Shown: in pieces, positions 8,849-17,620 of the stretch
Numbering within the stretch: position 1 is the stretch's first letter
Layout of the letters: the number at the start of each line of letters is the position of its first letter
Source of the DNA: Nocardioides aromaticivorans
GTDB lineage: Bacteria > Actinomycetota > Actinomycetes > Propionibacteriales > Nocardioidaceae
Length of the DNA stretch: 64,000 nucleotides
NCBI RefSeq assembly: GCF_013408525.1
Contig: NZ_JACBZM010000001.1
Location: forward strand, 3,782,001 to 3,846,000
Direction: 5' to 3'
Made by a program: the position numbers and the translations under genes
Notes under the pieces: model-generated
Databases searched by the model: none
The model's input: only the letters and a program-made list of their open reading frames with translations
What the model was told of the DNA's origin: nothing

Positions 8849-9066
8849 CACCACGTGCCCGAGCCTACTCGCTGGTAGCCGTCCGATCGGAGAGGTACCC
8901 CTCCCGCGGGCGCCCCGCCGGTCTCCGGTCCAGACGGTGGGACGCGGTGTCCGGTCCTTGGACCGGGCAGGGACCATGGAGGGGCAGGGAACACCCGGGC
9001 CCGTAGCAGCGTTGGGACCGGGACGACCCCCCCCATCTACGAACTGTTCAACCGAGGAGCTGTCCC

Positions 9067-10275
9067 GTGAGCTTTCCCGCGCTGGTGGAGCCGGCCGCCG
9101 AGCTGACCATCGACGAGGTACGCCGCTACAGCCGGCACCTGATCATCCCGGACGTCGCGATGGACGGCCAGAAGCGGCTGAAGAACGCCAAGGTGCTGGT
9201 CATCGGCGCCGGCGGCCTCGGCAGCCCGGCGCTGCTGTACCTCGCCGCCGCCGGTGTCGGCACGCTCGGCATCGCCGAGTTCGACGAGGTCGACGAGTCG
9301 AACCTGCAGCGCCAGGTCATCCACGGCATGTCCGACCTGGGCAAGTCGAAGGGCCTGTCGGCCAAGGAGTCGATCCTCGAGATCAACCCGCTGATCAACG
9401 TCGTGCTCCACGAGGAGCGCCTCGACAACGACAACGTGTTCGACGTGTTCAAGGGCTACGACCTCATCGTCGACGGCACCGACAACTTCGCGACGCGCTA
9501 CATGGTCAACGACGCGGCGTACTTCCTCGGCATCCCCTACGTCTGGGGCTCGATCTACCGCTTCGACGGCCAGGCGTCGGTGTTCGCGCCCACGATGGCC
9601 GACGACGCGCCGTGCTACCGCTGCCTCTACCCGGAGCCGCCGCCGCCGGGCATGGTGCCGTCGTGCGCCGAGGGCGGCGTGCTCGGCGTGCTGTGCGCGT
9701 CCATCGGCTCGATCCAGGTCAACGAGGCCATCAAGCTGCTGATCGGTGCCGGCGAGCCGGCCATCGGCAAGCTGGTCATCTACGACGCACTCGAGCTCGA
9801 GTGGCGCAAGCTGAAGGTCCGCAAGGACCCCAACTGCGCGCTGTGCGGTGAGAACCCCACCGTCACCGGCCTCATCGACTACGAGACCTTCTGCGGCGCG
9901 ATCTCCGAGGAGGCCGCCGACGCCGCCGTCGACGCGACCATCTCGGTCACCCAGCTCGCCTCGATGATCAAGGAGAAGGAGGAGGGCAGCCGCGACTTCG
10001 TCCTGATCGACGTGCGCGAGCCCGCCGAGGCCGAGATCAACCACATCCCCGGCGCGGTGCTCATCCCCAAGGGCGACTTCCTCAACGGCACCGCCCTCTC
10101 GCAGCTCCCGCCGGTCGACTCCGGCAAGCAGGTCGTCCTGCACTGCAAGAGCGGCGTCCGCTCCGCCGAGTGCCTGGCGATCGTCAAGGGCGCCGGGTAC
10201 GACGAAGCGGTGCACGTCGGCGGCGGCGTGGTGGCCTGGGTCAACCAGATCGACCCGAGCCAGCCGTCGTACTGA
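9067..10275 (+). CDS. moeZ: MoeZ: adenylyltransferase/sulfurtransferase (MoeB-rhodanese fusion)
   Basis: The 402-aa protein joins a ThiF/MoeB adenylyltransferase domain (nucleotide-binding GAGGLGS from residue 47; zinc pairs Cys183/186 and Cys257/260) to a C-terminal rhodanese domain with active-site Cys360 in HCKSGVRS. It activates ubiquitin-like sulfur carriers by adenylation and loads them with sulfur; in mycobacteria MoeZ serves molybdopterin and thiolation pathways. moaE lies in the same window at 36.7 kb. GTG 9067 is preceded by a GAGGAGC ribosome site. A strong hairpin terminator follows at 10292-10327. Confidence 0.95.
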   Translation: MSFPALVEPAAELTIDEVRRYSRHLIIPDVAMDGQKRLKNAKVLVIGAGGLGSPALLYLAAAGVGTLGIAEFDEVDESNLQRQVIHGMSDLGKSKGLSAKESILEINPLINVVLHEERLDNDNVFDVFKGYDLIVDGTDNFATRYMVNDAAYFLGIPYVWGSIYRFDGQASVFAPTMADDAPCYRCLYPEPPPPGMVPSCAEGGVLGVLCASIGSIQVNEAIKLLIGAGEPAIGKLVIYDALELEWRKLKVRKDPNCALCGENPTVTGLIDYETFCGAISEEAADAAVDATISVTQLASMIKEKEEGSRDFVLIDVREPAEAEINHIPGAVLIPKGDFLNGTALSQLPPVDSGKQVVLHCKSGVRSAECLAIVKGAGYDEAVHVGGGVVAWVNQIDPSQPSY

Positions 10276-10291
10276 CCGCTGCTCCAAGGCA

Positions 10292-10327
10292 ACAGGCCCC
10301 GCGATCCCGAGGGATCGCGGGGCCTGT
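10292..10327. terminator. Bidirectional intrinsic terminator between moeZ and the M6 peptidase gene
   Basis: A perfect 16-bp stem (10292-10307 with 10312-10327) closes the four-base loop CGAG. It lies 17 bp after the moeZ stop and 24 bp from the stop of the convergent peptidase gene, so it can end both transcripts. The U-tract is short (TCCTGTT). Confidence 0.85.
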
Positions 10328-10350
10328 CCTGTTCCCCGGTCAGTCGGAGG

Positions 10351-12612
10351 TCACGGGTTGGTGACCTCGACGGTGATGGTGCCGTCCTTCTTCTCGTTCA
10401 GCACCCGGGCCCTGACCCCGGCTCCCGCGACCTTGACGGAGTTCCACGGGTTCGTGGCGGTCCAGTAGGCCAGCGGGTCGGTGTCGTCGAAGGTCGCGAC
10501 CCCCGCCACGCTCGGGGCGCAGGCCTCGAGCGTCTTCACGCCGCCCGCGGTGCTGACCTGCTTGTGCAGGCAGACCCGGTCCGTCCGCGACTTGCCGAAC
10601 GTCGCGTCGAACGGCTCGCGGCGGTTGCTCGGGCTGCTGCCGTCGGGGTAGGTCAGCGAGTCCGGCCGGACGTCCACCGGCAGCGCGTAGCCCTCGCCGA
10701 CGTGCTTGCTGGTGTTGTTGTCGGCGTAGGCCAGGTCGACCAGCCAGACGAGCATGCCGTTCTGGTAGGGGAACTGCTCGACCCAGTCCGGCCGGGTGAC
10801 GGCCTCGCTGAAGTTGTACGGACCGACCTTCAGCGTCTGGTCGTAGCCGACGTACTGGCGGTTCTCGATCAGGTAGTAGCGCGACGTCGTCTTCGTGTCC
10901 GTGCCCGTCGACGTGGAGAACCCGTCGGCCGTCCAGCCGTTGTCGCCCTGCTCGGCGCCGTCGGTGAAGGTCGTGGCGTCCGCGGCCACCGTGATGTTGT
11001 CGAGGAACGCCCCGGCCTCGTTGACGCCGCCGTCGGTGTTGTAGCGGAAGCGCAGGACCGACGCCGCACCACCCGGGGCGTAGGACCAGTCGTGGCTGGT
11101 CCAGTCGGCGTTGCCGGTGATCGTGGCGAGGTTGGTCCACGTCGAGCCGCCGTCGAGCGAGTACTCCACGTAGAGGTAGTCGTACCCGGCCTCGATCTGG
11201 TTCCAGACGTCGGCGCCCACGTCGACCGACGCCGCCGCCGGCACCGGGCGGGTCAGCGTCGCCACCAGGTTGTCGCCCCGGCCGCTCCACCAGGCGCGGG
11301 TGCCCTCCGGCGGGGTGGTGTAGGTCCGCACCGTGGTCTTGTCCGGCAGGTTGACCTTGATCGCCTGGTCGTGCCCGGTCATCGTGCGCTGCGACGGGCT
11401 CAGCTTGAAGGTGCCCTCCTGGCCGGCGTTCACCTCGGTGTAGTCGAGCCAGCCGAGGAAGAGCCGCTCCTCGGGGCCGAAGCCGCCGGGCGTCGTGCCG
11501 ATGGCCCCGTCGGCGTGGTTGAGCCACGAGCCCGACGACATCACGGTCCAGAAGCCGGTGCCGTTCTCGCCACCCGCCGTGTCGTAGTAGTCGGGCAGCT
11601 CGAGGTCGTGGCCGTACTCGTGGACGAAGACGCCCAGGCCGCCGTTCTCCGGCTCGACGGTGTAGTCGCCGATGAAGTACTTCGACTGGCCGACCTGCGT
11701 GCCGCCGTAGAGGTTCGGCGTGTCGCCGACCGTCGGACCGGACTGGCCGTACTGGTCGCCGTTGACGTACCAGCGGTGCGACCAGATGGCGTCGTCGCCC
11801 GCGCCGGCCTCCTCGCCGCCGCCCGCGTGCACCGCCTGGAAGTGGTCGATGTAGCCGTCGGCCTCGTTGAAGTCGCCGTCACCGTCGAAGTCGTAGCGGT
11901 CCCAGACGTCGAACTGGGCGAGATAGGCGTCGATCTCGGCGGGCGTCCGGCCGGCGTCGAGCTGCGCGTCGTACCAGGCGTCGGCGGTGTCGGCGATGAA
12001 CGCCCACGAGCCGCCGTCGTCCTCGACGGAGTTGTCGCCGTAGGTGGAGGCGTTGCCCGGGACCGTCACCCAGTCCTCGGTCGTCACCGACACGTCGTAG
12101 CGGCCCGACGAGGCCTCCTTGTAGAAGCTCTTGAACGACTCGCCCGAGCCGTTGAACATCTCGTCGTAGTGACCCTTGTCGAAGTCCTCGGTCCAGTACG
12201 TCGAGTTGTCCTGGGTGCGGTCGGGCTCCGGGATCTCGTTGTGGAGCGGACCCGGGTCGGTGCCGAGCTCGGGGTCCGACGCGGAGCCGAACTCGCCGAG
12301 GAAGGTCAGCACCTTGTCGGTCCGGTTCACGGGGAACTCGACGTACTTGCCGCCCTTGAGCCGGACCGTCGCGCCGCCTCCGGCGCGCTTCGACAGCTTC
12401 GCGCTGCCGGACTCGAGCATCTCGAGCGCCTTGCGCATCTCGCCGCGCTGCTCGCGGGTCTTCGGGCCGGGACGGTCGTGCTTCTTGGCGTGGGCCGAGG
12501 CCTGCCGCGCAGGGCCATCGGCGGACGAGTCGGCCTGGGCCGGCTGCGTGAAGGCGCTGCCGAGGGCGAGCGCCGCGGCGCCGGCCACGAGACCGGATGC
12601 CAGTTTCTTCAA
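10351..12612 (-). CDS. Secreted M6 family (immune inhibitor A-type) metallopeptidase
   Basis: The 753-aa extracellular protease has a signal peptide of about 27 residues ending QPAQA, a propeptide region, and an M6 catalytic domain whose zinc motif is HEYGH followed by DLELPDYYD (near residues 327-340). A C-terminal half of beta-sandwich modules follows, including a MAM/carbohydrate-binding-like part with TWTNLATITGNADWTSHDWS. The start is chosen as TTG 12612 because a GGAGGT ribosome site lies about six bases upstream and the signal peptide begins at once; longer starts would add a non-signal-like leader. It is probably degradative, acting on extracellular proteins. Confidence 0.87.
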   Translation of the reverse strand: MKKLASGLVAGAAALALGSAFTQPAQADSSADGPARQASAHAKKHDRPGPKTREQRGEMRKALEMLESGSAKLSKRAGGGATVRLKGGKYVEFPVNRTDKVLTFLGEFGSASDPELGTDPGPLHNEIPEPDRTQDNSTYWTEDFDKGHYDEMFNGSGESFKSFYKEASSGRYDVSVTTEDWVTVPGNASTYGDNSVEDDGGSWAFIADTADAWYDAQLDAGRTPAEIDAYLAQFDVWDRYDFDGDGDFNEADGYIDHFQAVHAGGGEEAGAGDDAIWSHRWYVNGDQYGQSGPTVGDTPNLYGGTQVGQSKYFIGDYTVEPENGGLGVFVHEYGHDLELPDYYDTAGGENGTGFWTVMSSGSWLNHADGAIGTTPGGFGPEERLFLGWLDYTEVNAGQEGTFKLSPSQRTMTGHDQAIKVNLPDKTTVRTYTTPPEGTRAWWSGRGDNLVATLTRPVPAAASVDVGADVWNQIEAGYDYLYVEYSLDGGSTWTNLATITGNADWTSHDWSYAPGGAASVLRFRYNTDGGVNEAGAFLDNITVAADATTFTDGAEQGDNGWTADGFSTSTGTDTKTTSRYYLIENRQYVGYDQTLKVGPYNFSEAVTRPDWVEQFPYQNGMLVWLVDLAYADNNTSKHVGEGYALPVDVRPDSLTYPDGSSPSNRREPFDATFGKSRTDRVCLHKQVSTAGGVKTLEACAPSVAGVATFDDTDPLAYWTATNPWNSVKVAGAGVRARVLNEKKDGTITVEVTNP

Positions 12613-12952
12613 GGGGACCTCCGAGATCGGTCGATTCACTGGACGAATGTGTGTCCGCGTCGTACCCCACACGAAAATCGCCGGTCACCGCAAGGGTCCT
12701 GCACAAAACTGAAGGAAGACGCGTGCTGCGCCCCCGTCCCACCCGTCCCGCCCGTAACCGTGACGCACTGTCGTCGTTGGTCAGGTCATCACGGCCCCGG
12801 TGTCCCCGGGCCGTTGCGAACCGGGTTTCGAGGCGTTTGCCGCACCGAGGGAGCACCTGAGGGCCCCGTCCGACGGACGGGGCTCTCGGCGTCTCACCGG
12901 ATCGTCGCCGGACTGTCGACGGACTGTCGACGCCGCGGTGTTGGATGGTCCT
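12613..12952. other. 340-bp intergenic region with one terminator-like hairpin
   Basis: This stretch separates the M6 peptidase (leftward) from the alkyltransferase-like gene (rightward) and should hold both promoters. At 12859-12887 there is a 13-bp stem (one G-U pair) with a three-base loop GAC. It is too far upstream to end either flanking gene, so a short untranslated transcript from about 12700-12890 is conceivable. The repeated motif ACTGTCGACG(G) occurs at 12912-12930. I see no coding region. Confidence 0.4.
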
Positions 12953-13252
12953 GTGGACGAGGGGTACGTCGAGTCGGTGCTCGAGCTGGTCGAGCGGGTC
13001 CCGGAGGGCCGGGTGACGACGTACGGCGCCCTCGCGGCCGTCGCCGGCGGTGGACCGCGGCAGATCGGCTCGGTGATGGCCCGGTACGGCGCTCCGGTGC
13101 CGTGGTGGCGGGTGGTGCGTGCCGACGGCACGCTCCCCGACAGCCACGGCGACCGGGCGCGCGAGAACTACCTGGCCGAGGGCACGCCGCTCCGGGCGAG
13201 CGGCGGCCTCGACATGTCGCGGGCCTTCTGGGACCCGGCGACGGGGGACTGA
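12953..13252 (+). CDS. Alkyltransferase-like (Atl/MGMT-like) DNA repair protein
   Basis: The 99-aa protein is the DNA-binding domain of O6-alkylguanine alkyltransferases without the reactive cysteine: the usual PCHRV is PWWRVV here. It starts near VESVLELVERVPEGRVTTYG, the helix-turn-helix and arginine-finger region. Atl proteins bind bulky O6-alkylguanine and hand the lesion to nucleotide excision repair. A similar protein (Rv3204) is, as I recall, near adnAB in mycobacteria. GTG 12953 is the start. Its stop and that of the convergent tpx gene are one base apart. Confidence 0.88.
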   Translation: MDEGYVESVLELVERVPEGRVTTYGALAAVAGGGPRQIGSVMARYGAPVPWWRVVRADGTLPDSHGDRARENYLAEGTPLRASGGLDMSRAFWDPATGD

Positions 13253-13253
13253 C

Positions 13254-13745
13254 TCAGCCGAGCGCGGCGATGGCCGCGTCGTAGTCGGGCTCCTGGGCGA
13301 TCTGGGGGACGAGCTCGGTGTAGACGACCGAGCCGTCGGCGTCGAGCACGACAACGGAGCGGGCGAAGAGGCCCTCGAGCTTGCCGTCGGTCATCCGGAC
13401 GCCGTAGTCGTCACCGAAGGTCGAGCGGAAGGCCGAGCCGACCTGGACGTTCTCGATGCCCTCGGCGCCGCAGAACCGGTTGAGCGCGGGCGGGAGGTCC
13501 TGCGAGACGTTGATGACCGCGGTGTTGTCGAGGCCGGCGGCCAGCTCGTTGAACTTGCGCACGCTCGCGGCGCACACGCCGGTGTCGATGCTGGGGAAGA
13601 TGTTGAGGACGGTGCGCTTGCCCTCCGGCAGGGTGACGGCGCTGAAGTCGGCGCCGACGAGGTCGACCGAGGGAGCGGCGGAGCCGACGGCCGGCAGGTC
13701 GCCGACGGTGTTGACGGGGTTGTCCCCGAGTGCAGTGGTAGCCAT
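13254..13745 (-). CDS. tpx: Thiol peroxidase (atypical 2-Cys peroxiredoxin)
   Basis: The 163-aa Tpx reduces hydrogen peroxide and organic peroxides using thioredoxin. Peroxidatic Cys58 is in SIDTGVC and resolving Cys92 in NRFCGAEG, the spacing typical of Tpx. Length fits the family (about 165 aa). The start MATTALGD at ATG 13745 is chosen because upstream sequence on this strand lacks coding character. It is convergent with the alkyltransferase-like gene; a long run-through ORF toward 16271 on this strand is not real. Confidence 0.95.
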   Translation of the reverse strand: MATTALGDNPVNTVGDLPAVGSAAPSVDLVGADFSAVTLPEGKRTVLNIFPSIDTGVCAASVRKFNELAAGLDNTAVINVSQDLPPALNRFCGAEGIENVQVGSAFRSTFGDDYGVRMTDGKLEGLFARSVVVLDADGSVVYTELVPQIAQEPDYDAAIAALG

Positions 13746-13780
13746 GCCCTGATGTCTAGCAGGTCGCCCCGACGGCTCCG

Positions 13781-16294
13781 TCACCGGAGCCGACCGAGGA
13801 AGCCGACCGCCCTGCGGACCTCGAGCAGACGTCGCTCCCAGGTGATGCCGACGACGGTCAGCAGGGCGCCGGCGAGGCCGATCCAGACCCACTTGGGGAA
13901 GTCGCCCGCATAGGGGCCGAGCTCGCGCACCACGATCGCGGCACCGACGCTCGCGCCGACCAGCAGCGGCGCGCTCCAGCGCAGGGCCGCGCCGGCGATC
14001 GTGAGCGCCAGGCAGGCGCCGCCGAGCACCAGCGCCCGCAGCGACACCGGGTCGCCGACGACCCACAGCAGCGACGGGATCGTGCCCAGCAGCAGGCCGG
14101 GGAGCAGCGCCTCCGCGGTCCCGACCGCGGGCGAGCGCTGCATCCGCCAGGCGCCGAGCGCCAGCAGTGCCGCGGCGAGCGGGAGCGTGTACGCCTCCGG
14201 CTCCCGCACCTCCAGGTTGGCCAGGCGCACCCAGCTGGCGAGGAGCAGGAGGGCGGCACCGCCCCAGACCGCGTGGCGGCGCGACTCGTTGACCAGGGCG
14301 CTGGCGCAGACGACGAAGCCGGCGACCGCGAGCCACAGGGCGGCGAGCCCTCCCGGGTCCGTCGCGGTGCCGAGCGAGCCGGGCAGGGCGACGAGGGCGA
14401 CCACCGCCGCGGTCAGCTCGACCTCGGGTCGCGCGATGACGACGGCCAGGACGCCGACCGCCAGCAGGACGGGGACCGCGACCCAAACGATGCCGCCACC
14501 GGTGGCGTGGACGAGGGCCGCGACGGCGAGCCCGAGCAGGGGAGCAGCCGCGAGCCGACCGGCCACGGTGCTGTCCGTGGTGCGCACGAGCGTCGCGAGC
14601 AGGAGGGCGAGCGCTGCGCCGACGCCGGCGACGACGGCGGTCAGCGGGGCGCTCGGGACGGTCGCCAGCGCGGCCGCGCCGGCGACCAGGACCGCCACCG
14701 CCGAGAAGCCGGTCGCGCGCAGGGCCGCGCTCCCGATCGCCACGAGGAGGAGCACGGCGACGGGGGCGGCCAGCTGGACGTCGTACGACGTGAGGGTGGC
14801 GGCGACGCCGAGGCCGGTGACGACGACGGCGACCCGGGCCCACGCGAGCAGGGCGGCGCGGCTGCGGTCGGTGGCGACGAGGGCGAGGAACGCGAACGGC
14901 ACGAGGAGCGAGGGGGCCAGCAGCAGCGGCTCCGTGACCGGGGCCGGGCCGCCCACCACGACGTCGAACGAGCGCGTGAACGGGCGGATGTCGTCGGCCC
15001 AGCGAGCCACGGCCACGGCGCCCGTGACCACGGCGAGGCCGGTGAGGATCAGGCTGCCCGCCGCCGACGGGGCGATCGCGATCGGGCGGACCATCCGCGG
15101 GAGGACGGCAAGACCCGCGACCCAGGCGGTCGTCACGCCGAGGGCGACGAGACCGAAGGTCGCAGCGTCGGTGTCCACGCTGGGCAGCGTCAGCACGACG
15201 GTCACCACCATCGCGGCGCAGCTGGCGCCCGCGAGCGCGACCTGCTGGTGCCGGACGACGAGGCCCGGGACGAGCATCGCGGCCGCGGTGACGAGCAGCG
15301 ACCAGCCGGAGCCGTCCGCCCACAGCTGGTGGAGGTCGGGGTCGAGGAGCGCATCGGTGGTGGCGATCGAGGCCGAGCCGAACCAGGCCAGCGCGCCGGC
15401 GGCGGCCACGGACCACTGCAGGGGGACGAGCCCGGCGACGCGACCGACGAGGACGATGCCGATCGCCAGGAGGGTCAGCAGGTGGCCCGGGACCAGGCGG
15501 TGGTCGGTGACGTCGACGGCGCCGGCGTAGGCGACCGTCAGGCCGATGCCGGCGATCAGCTGGGGCGCGACGAGCCGCGGCTGGCCGGCCGGGCGCAGGA
15601 GGGCGACGAGGACGGACGCGACGGCGACGGTCAGGCCGGCGGCGACGCTCACCGCGCCGTCCGAGCCGTCGCCGAGCCAGCCGGCCGCGCCGGCGCCGTA
15701 CACGTCGAGCGCGAGCATCCCGAGGGCGACCACGATGAGCGACTCCCCGGCGATCCGCAGTCCGGTGCGGTGCAGGAGCAGGGCCGAGGCGCCGGCGGTC
15801 AGGGTGAAGGCGCCGAGCACCGCGGTCCGTCCGCCGACACCCAGCGCGGACCACGACACGGCGAGGAAGATGACGGCCGCGACCAGCAGGCAGAACGCGC
15901 CGAGGCCGAGCAGGATCTTCGGCACTGACGCGAAGGCGACGCCGCCCCGGTCGGGGGTCGGCGTCGCAGTCGTGGGGTACGGCGGCAGCGGGGGTGCCGG
16001 GGGAGCAGGCGTCGCCCGCTTGGGCTCGGGCGCCGCCGACGGCGGGACGAGCGGCCCGCCCAGGCTGGAGACCCGGGTGGCGGCGGGTGCGGTGGCGGCT
16101 GGGACGGGCCGGTCGTGGAAGAGGTCGCTGGCCGCGCGCAGCTCGCCGACCAGCGCGTCGGCACGACTCAGGGTGCGGAACAGGTCGACGGCGAGCGGGT
16201 GCCGGACCAGCAGGTCGCAGGTCGGGCAGACCGGTACGCCGTCCGGCAGGGCGGAGCGGCAGTCGGGGCACTGGGACGGGTCGGCGTAGCGCAT
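13781..16294 (-). CDS. Large polytopic membrane protein with N-terminal zinc ribbon (SCO7613-type)
   Basis: The 837-aa protein starts with a zinc-ribbon-like pair of CxxC motifs (CPDC, about residues 9-12, and CPTC), a short soluble segment, and a Pro/Ala-rich linker. The remaining roughly 650 residues are more than twenty closely packed hydrophobic helices. It resembles actinobacterial membrane proteins annotated with an SCO7613 C-terminal domain; their function is unknown. ATG 16294 is taken as start; an ATG about 40 bases upstream is possible but the ribosome site is weak for both. The start borders the repeat-rich region, which may contain its promoter. Confidence 0.75.
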   Translation of the reverse strand: MRYADPSQCPDCRSALPDGVPVCPTCDLLVRHPLAVDLFRTLSRADALVGELRAASDLFHDRPVPAATAPAATRVSSLGGPLVPPSAAPEPKRATPAPPAPPLPPYPTTATPTPDRGGVAFASVPKILLGLGAFCLLVAAVIFLAVSWSALGVGGRTAVLGAFTLTAGASALLLHRTGLRIAGESLIVVALGMLALDVYGAGAAGWLGDGSDGAVSVAAGLTVAVASVLVALLRPAGQPRLVAPQLIAGIGLTVAYAGAVDVTDHRLVPGHLLTLLAIGIVLVGRVAGLVPLQWSVAAAGALAWFGSASIATTDALLDPDLHQLWADGSGWSLLVTAAAMLVPGLVVRHQQVALAGASCAAMVVTVVLTLPSVDTDAATFGLVALGVTTAWVAGLAVLPRMVRPIAIAPSAAGSLILTGLAVVTGAVAVARWADDIRPFTRSFDVVVGGPAPVTEPLLLAPSLLVPFAFLALVATDRSRAALLAWARVAVVVTGLGVAATLTSYDVQLAAPVAVLLLVAIGSAALRATGFSAVAVLVAGAAALATVPSAPLTAVVAGVGAALALLLATLVRTTDSTVAGRLAAAPLLGLAVAALVHATGGGIVWVAVPVLLAVGVLAVVIARPEVELTAAVVALVALPGSLGTATDPGGLAALWLAVAGFVVCASALVNESRRHAVWGGAALLLLASWVRLANLEVREPEAYTLPLAAALLALGAWRMQRSPAVGTAEALLPGLLLGTIPSLLWVVGDPVSLRALVLGGACLALTIAGAALRWSAPLLVGASVGAAIVVRELGPYAGDFPKWVWIGLAGALLTVVGITWERRLLEVRRAVGFLGRLR

Positions 16295-16449
16295 GGATCC
16301 ATTCGGCCAGTTGCGCACTCGGAACGGCATCGCCGAAGGGCTCAGTGCCGCTGAGCCCTTGTACTCAGTTGGCGGGTGGGGCTGGCGGGTGGGCGCCTGC
16401 GGCGCCTCCCGGGCCGGCCGTCCCGTCCGGCGGCTCCGGCGCCCACCCC

Positions 16450-16745
16450 CCCCGACGGATCGGCGCGTTCGCGCCCCGCCTCCGGCCCTGCAGTGTCGTC
16501 TTGCCGCCAGGCCAAGGCTGGACCTACGGGAGACAACTGCGGCGCGGCAGCGCGGCGGGAGCGTAGCGACGGCAGCTTGCTGCCCCCCGACGGAGCGAAG
16601 ACGCGCTCGCGCTGCTGACCTTGCAGTGTCGGCTTGCCGCCAGGCCAAGGCCTGGCCTACGGAGGGCGACTGCGGCACGGCAGCGCGGCGAGAGCCGTCG
16701 CCGGCAGCTTGCTGCCCGCTCTTCGGCGAAGACGCGCTCGCGCAA
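16450..16745. repeat. Imperfect tandem repeat, period about 133 bp, two copies plus a partial third
   Basis: CAGTGTCGTCTTGCCGCC at 16491 recurs as CAGTGTCGGCTTGCCGCC at 16624. The similarity runs through AGGCCAAGGC, the GCGGCAGCGCGGCG block, GGCAGCTTGCTGCC, and GAAGACGCGCTCGCGC. The segment before copy one (from about 16450, CGACGGATCGG then GCGCGTTCGCGC) matches the end of the unit, giving a partial third copy. Units contain small inverted repeats such as AGGCC-AA-GGCCT and GGCAGC-TT-GCTGCC. All frames are open in places, but none shows a steady coding bias. Confidence 0.8.
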
Positions 16746-16752
16746 AAAGGGC

Positions 16753-16789
16753 GAAGGGCCCTCGTGAGTATGAGTCACAAGGGCCCTTC
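16753..16789 (-). terminator. Strong intrinsic terminator on the minus strand
   Basis: Ten base pairs (16753-16762 with 16780-16789) plus an inner GTGA/TCAC stem form the hairpin. On the minus strand it is followed by CCCTTTTTG, a good U-tract. It lies upstream of the polytopic membrane gene and would end a leftward transcript coming from 16.8-17.2 kb, where I find no clear gene. Confidence 0.75.
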
Positions 16790-17163
16790 AGGTGACCGGT
16801 ACTGGTGACGCTCCCGGTCCACCCGCCGGCTGCTGGGATCCCGCGAGCCTCGTCACCCGGCTCGCGCGGCCGGCGTCCCCGTGAGGGGCCGCCTCGACGT
16901 CGCCCCGAAGGGCTCCGGCGTGGCCGTGCGGATCCTCGCCTTCCGGCGGATCCCGCTCTCCCGGAGGAGTGCGTGGGAGAAGTTCTACGCCCGCTGGTCG
17001 AGCGTTGACAAGGGGTTTTCTCCAGGTTTTTCGGGGGGTTTCGATCATCCACCGATCCTCGGCGTGTCGTCCACAAGCAGACGCGCTCCGTCCACAGGAA
17101 GAACGTGTTCCTCCCCAGATCGGGGGCGTGCCTGTGGAGGAAGCGACCCGGCAGACTGGGGGC

Positions 17164-17574
17164 ATGGATCGACCGCCCCTCGCCGTACGCCATGACCTGG
17201 AGCCGCACCCGGAGGGTGGGTGGTACCGGCAGACGTGGGTGGCGGACACGACCGTCGAGCTGCCGGACGGGCGGGTGCGGCCGACCGCGACATTGATCTA
17301 CTTCCTCCTGCCCGCGGGCGAGTCGTCGGCCTGGCACCGGGTGCGCTCGGACGAGACCTGGCTCGCCCACCAGGGAACGGTGACCGTCGAGCTCGGTGGT
17401 GACGGCCCGGCACCGGACCCGGGCTCCACGGTGCGGCTGGTCGTCGGGCCGGACGCGCCCCAGGGTCTGGTTCCCGCCGGGGTGTGGCAGCGGACGCTGG
17501 TCTCCGGTGCGGACGCGCTCGTCAGCTGCCTGGTGTCCCCGGGCTTCGACTTCGCGGACTTCGAGCTCGCCTGA
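17164..17574 (+). CDS. Cupin family protein (DUF985)
   Basis: The 136-aa single-domain cupin shows the DUF985 pattern: HPEGGWYRQTW near the N-terminus, FLLPAGESSAWHRV, DETWLAHQG, then QRTLVSG, and VSPGFDFADFEL at the end. Members are small beta-barrel proteins of unsettled function, some resembling sugar epimerases or metal-binding cupins. ATG 17164 lies in a GGGGGCATGG context. The helicase-nuclease gene adnA begins 46 bp later on the same strand, so the two may share a transcript. Confidence 0.85.
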   Translation: MDRPPLAVRHDLEPHPEGGWYRQTWVADTTVELPDGRVRPTATLIYFLLPAGESSAWHRVRSDETWLAHQGTVTVELGGDGPAPDPGSTVRLVVGPDAPQGLVPAGVWQRTLVSGADALVSCLVSPGFDFADFELA

Positions 17575-17620
17575 GGGTCGTCCGGGGTCCGCGCGGTTTG
17601 TGTCGGGCGGGGGTGGTTGA

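Larger units (their letters stand above)
16295..17163. other. 869-bp region without a convincing gene; tandem repeats and DnaA-box-like sites
   Basis: The left half (16440-16745) consists of imperfect 133-bp tandem repeats (separate entry). A strong terminator hairpin reading leftward follows at 16753-16789. Between 16881 and 17005 one rightward frame (GTG 16881, containing VRILAFRRIPLSRRSAWEKF) has a high G/C third position, which then collapses. A leftward frame ends at 16788, directly before the terminator. Neither resembles a known family, so neither is called. From 17005 the DNA is T-rich, with TTGACA at 17005-17010 and TCCACA motifs near 17074 and 17092, and probably serves the cupin gene. 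Confidence 0.5.

Noticed and set aside
13254..16271. Leftward open frame of about 1000 codons covering the polytopic membrane gene and tpx
   Set aside because: It is the tpx frame read upstream through a GC-rich gene in another frame; composition is Arg/Pro/Gly/Ala-rich with no domains.
16881..17195. Rightward ORF containing VRILAFRRIPLSRRSAWEKF
   Set aside because: Coding bias holds only for about 40 codons and breaks down in the T-rich promoter region of the cupin gene; no ribosome site.
16788..17249. Leftward ORF ending exactly at the terminator at 16753-16789
   Set aside because: Third-position bias is inconsistent, the ribosome site is weak and the product is Pro/Gly/Ala/Arg-rich without a recognisable domain. 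Kept only as a note in the region entry.
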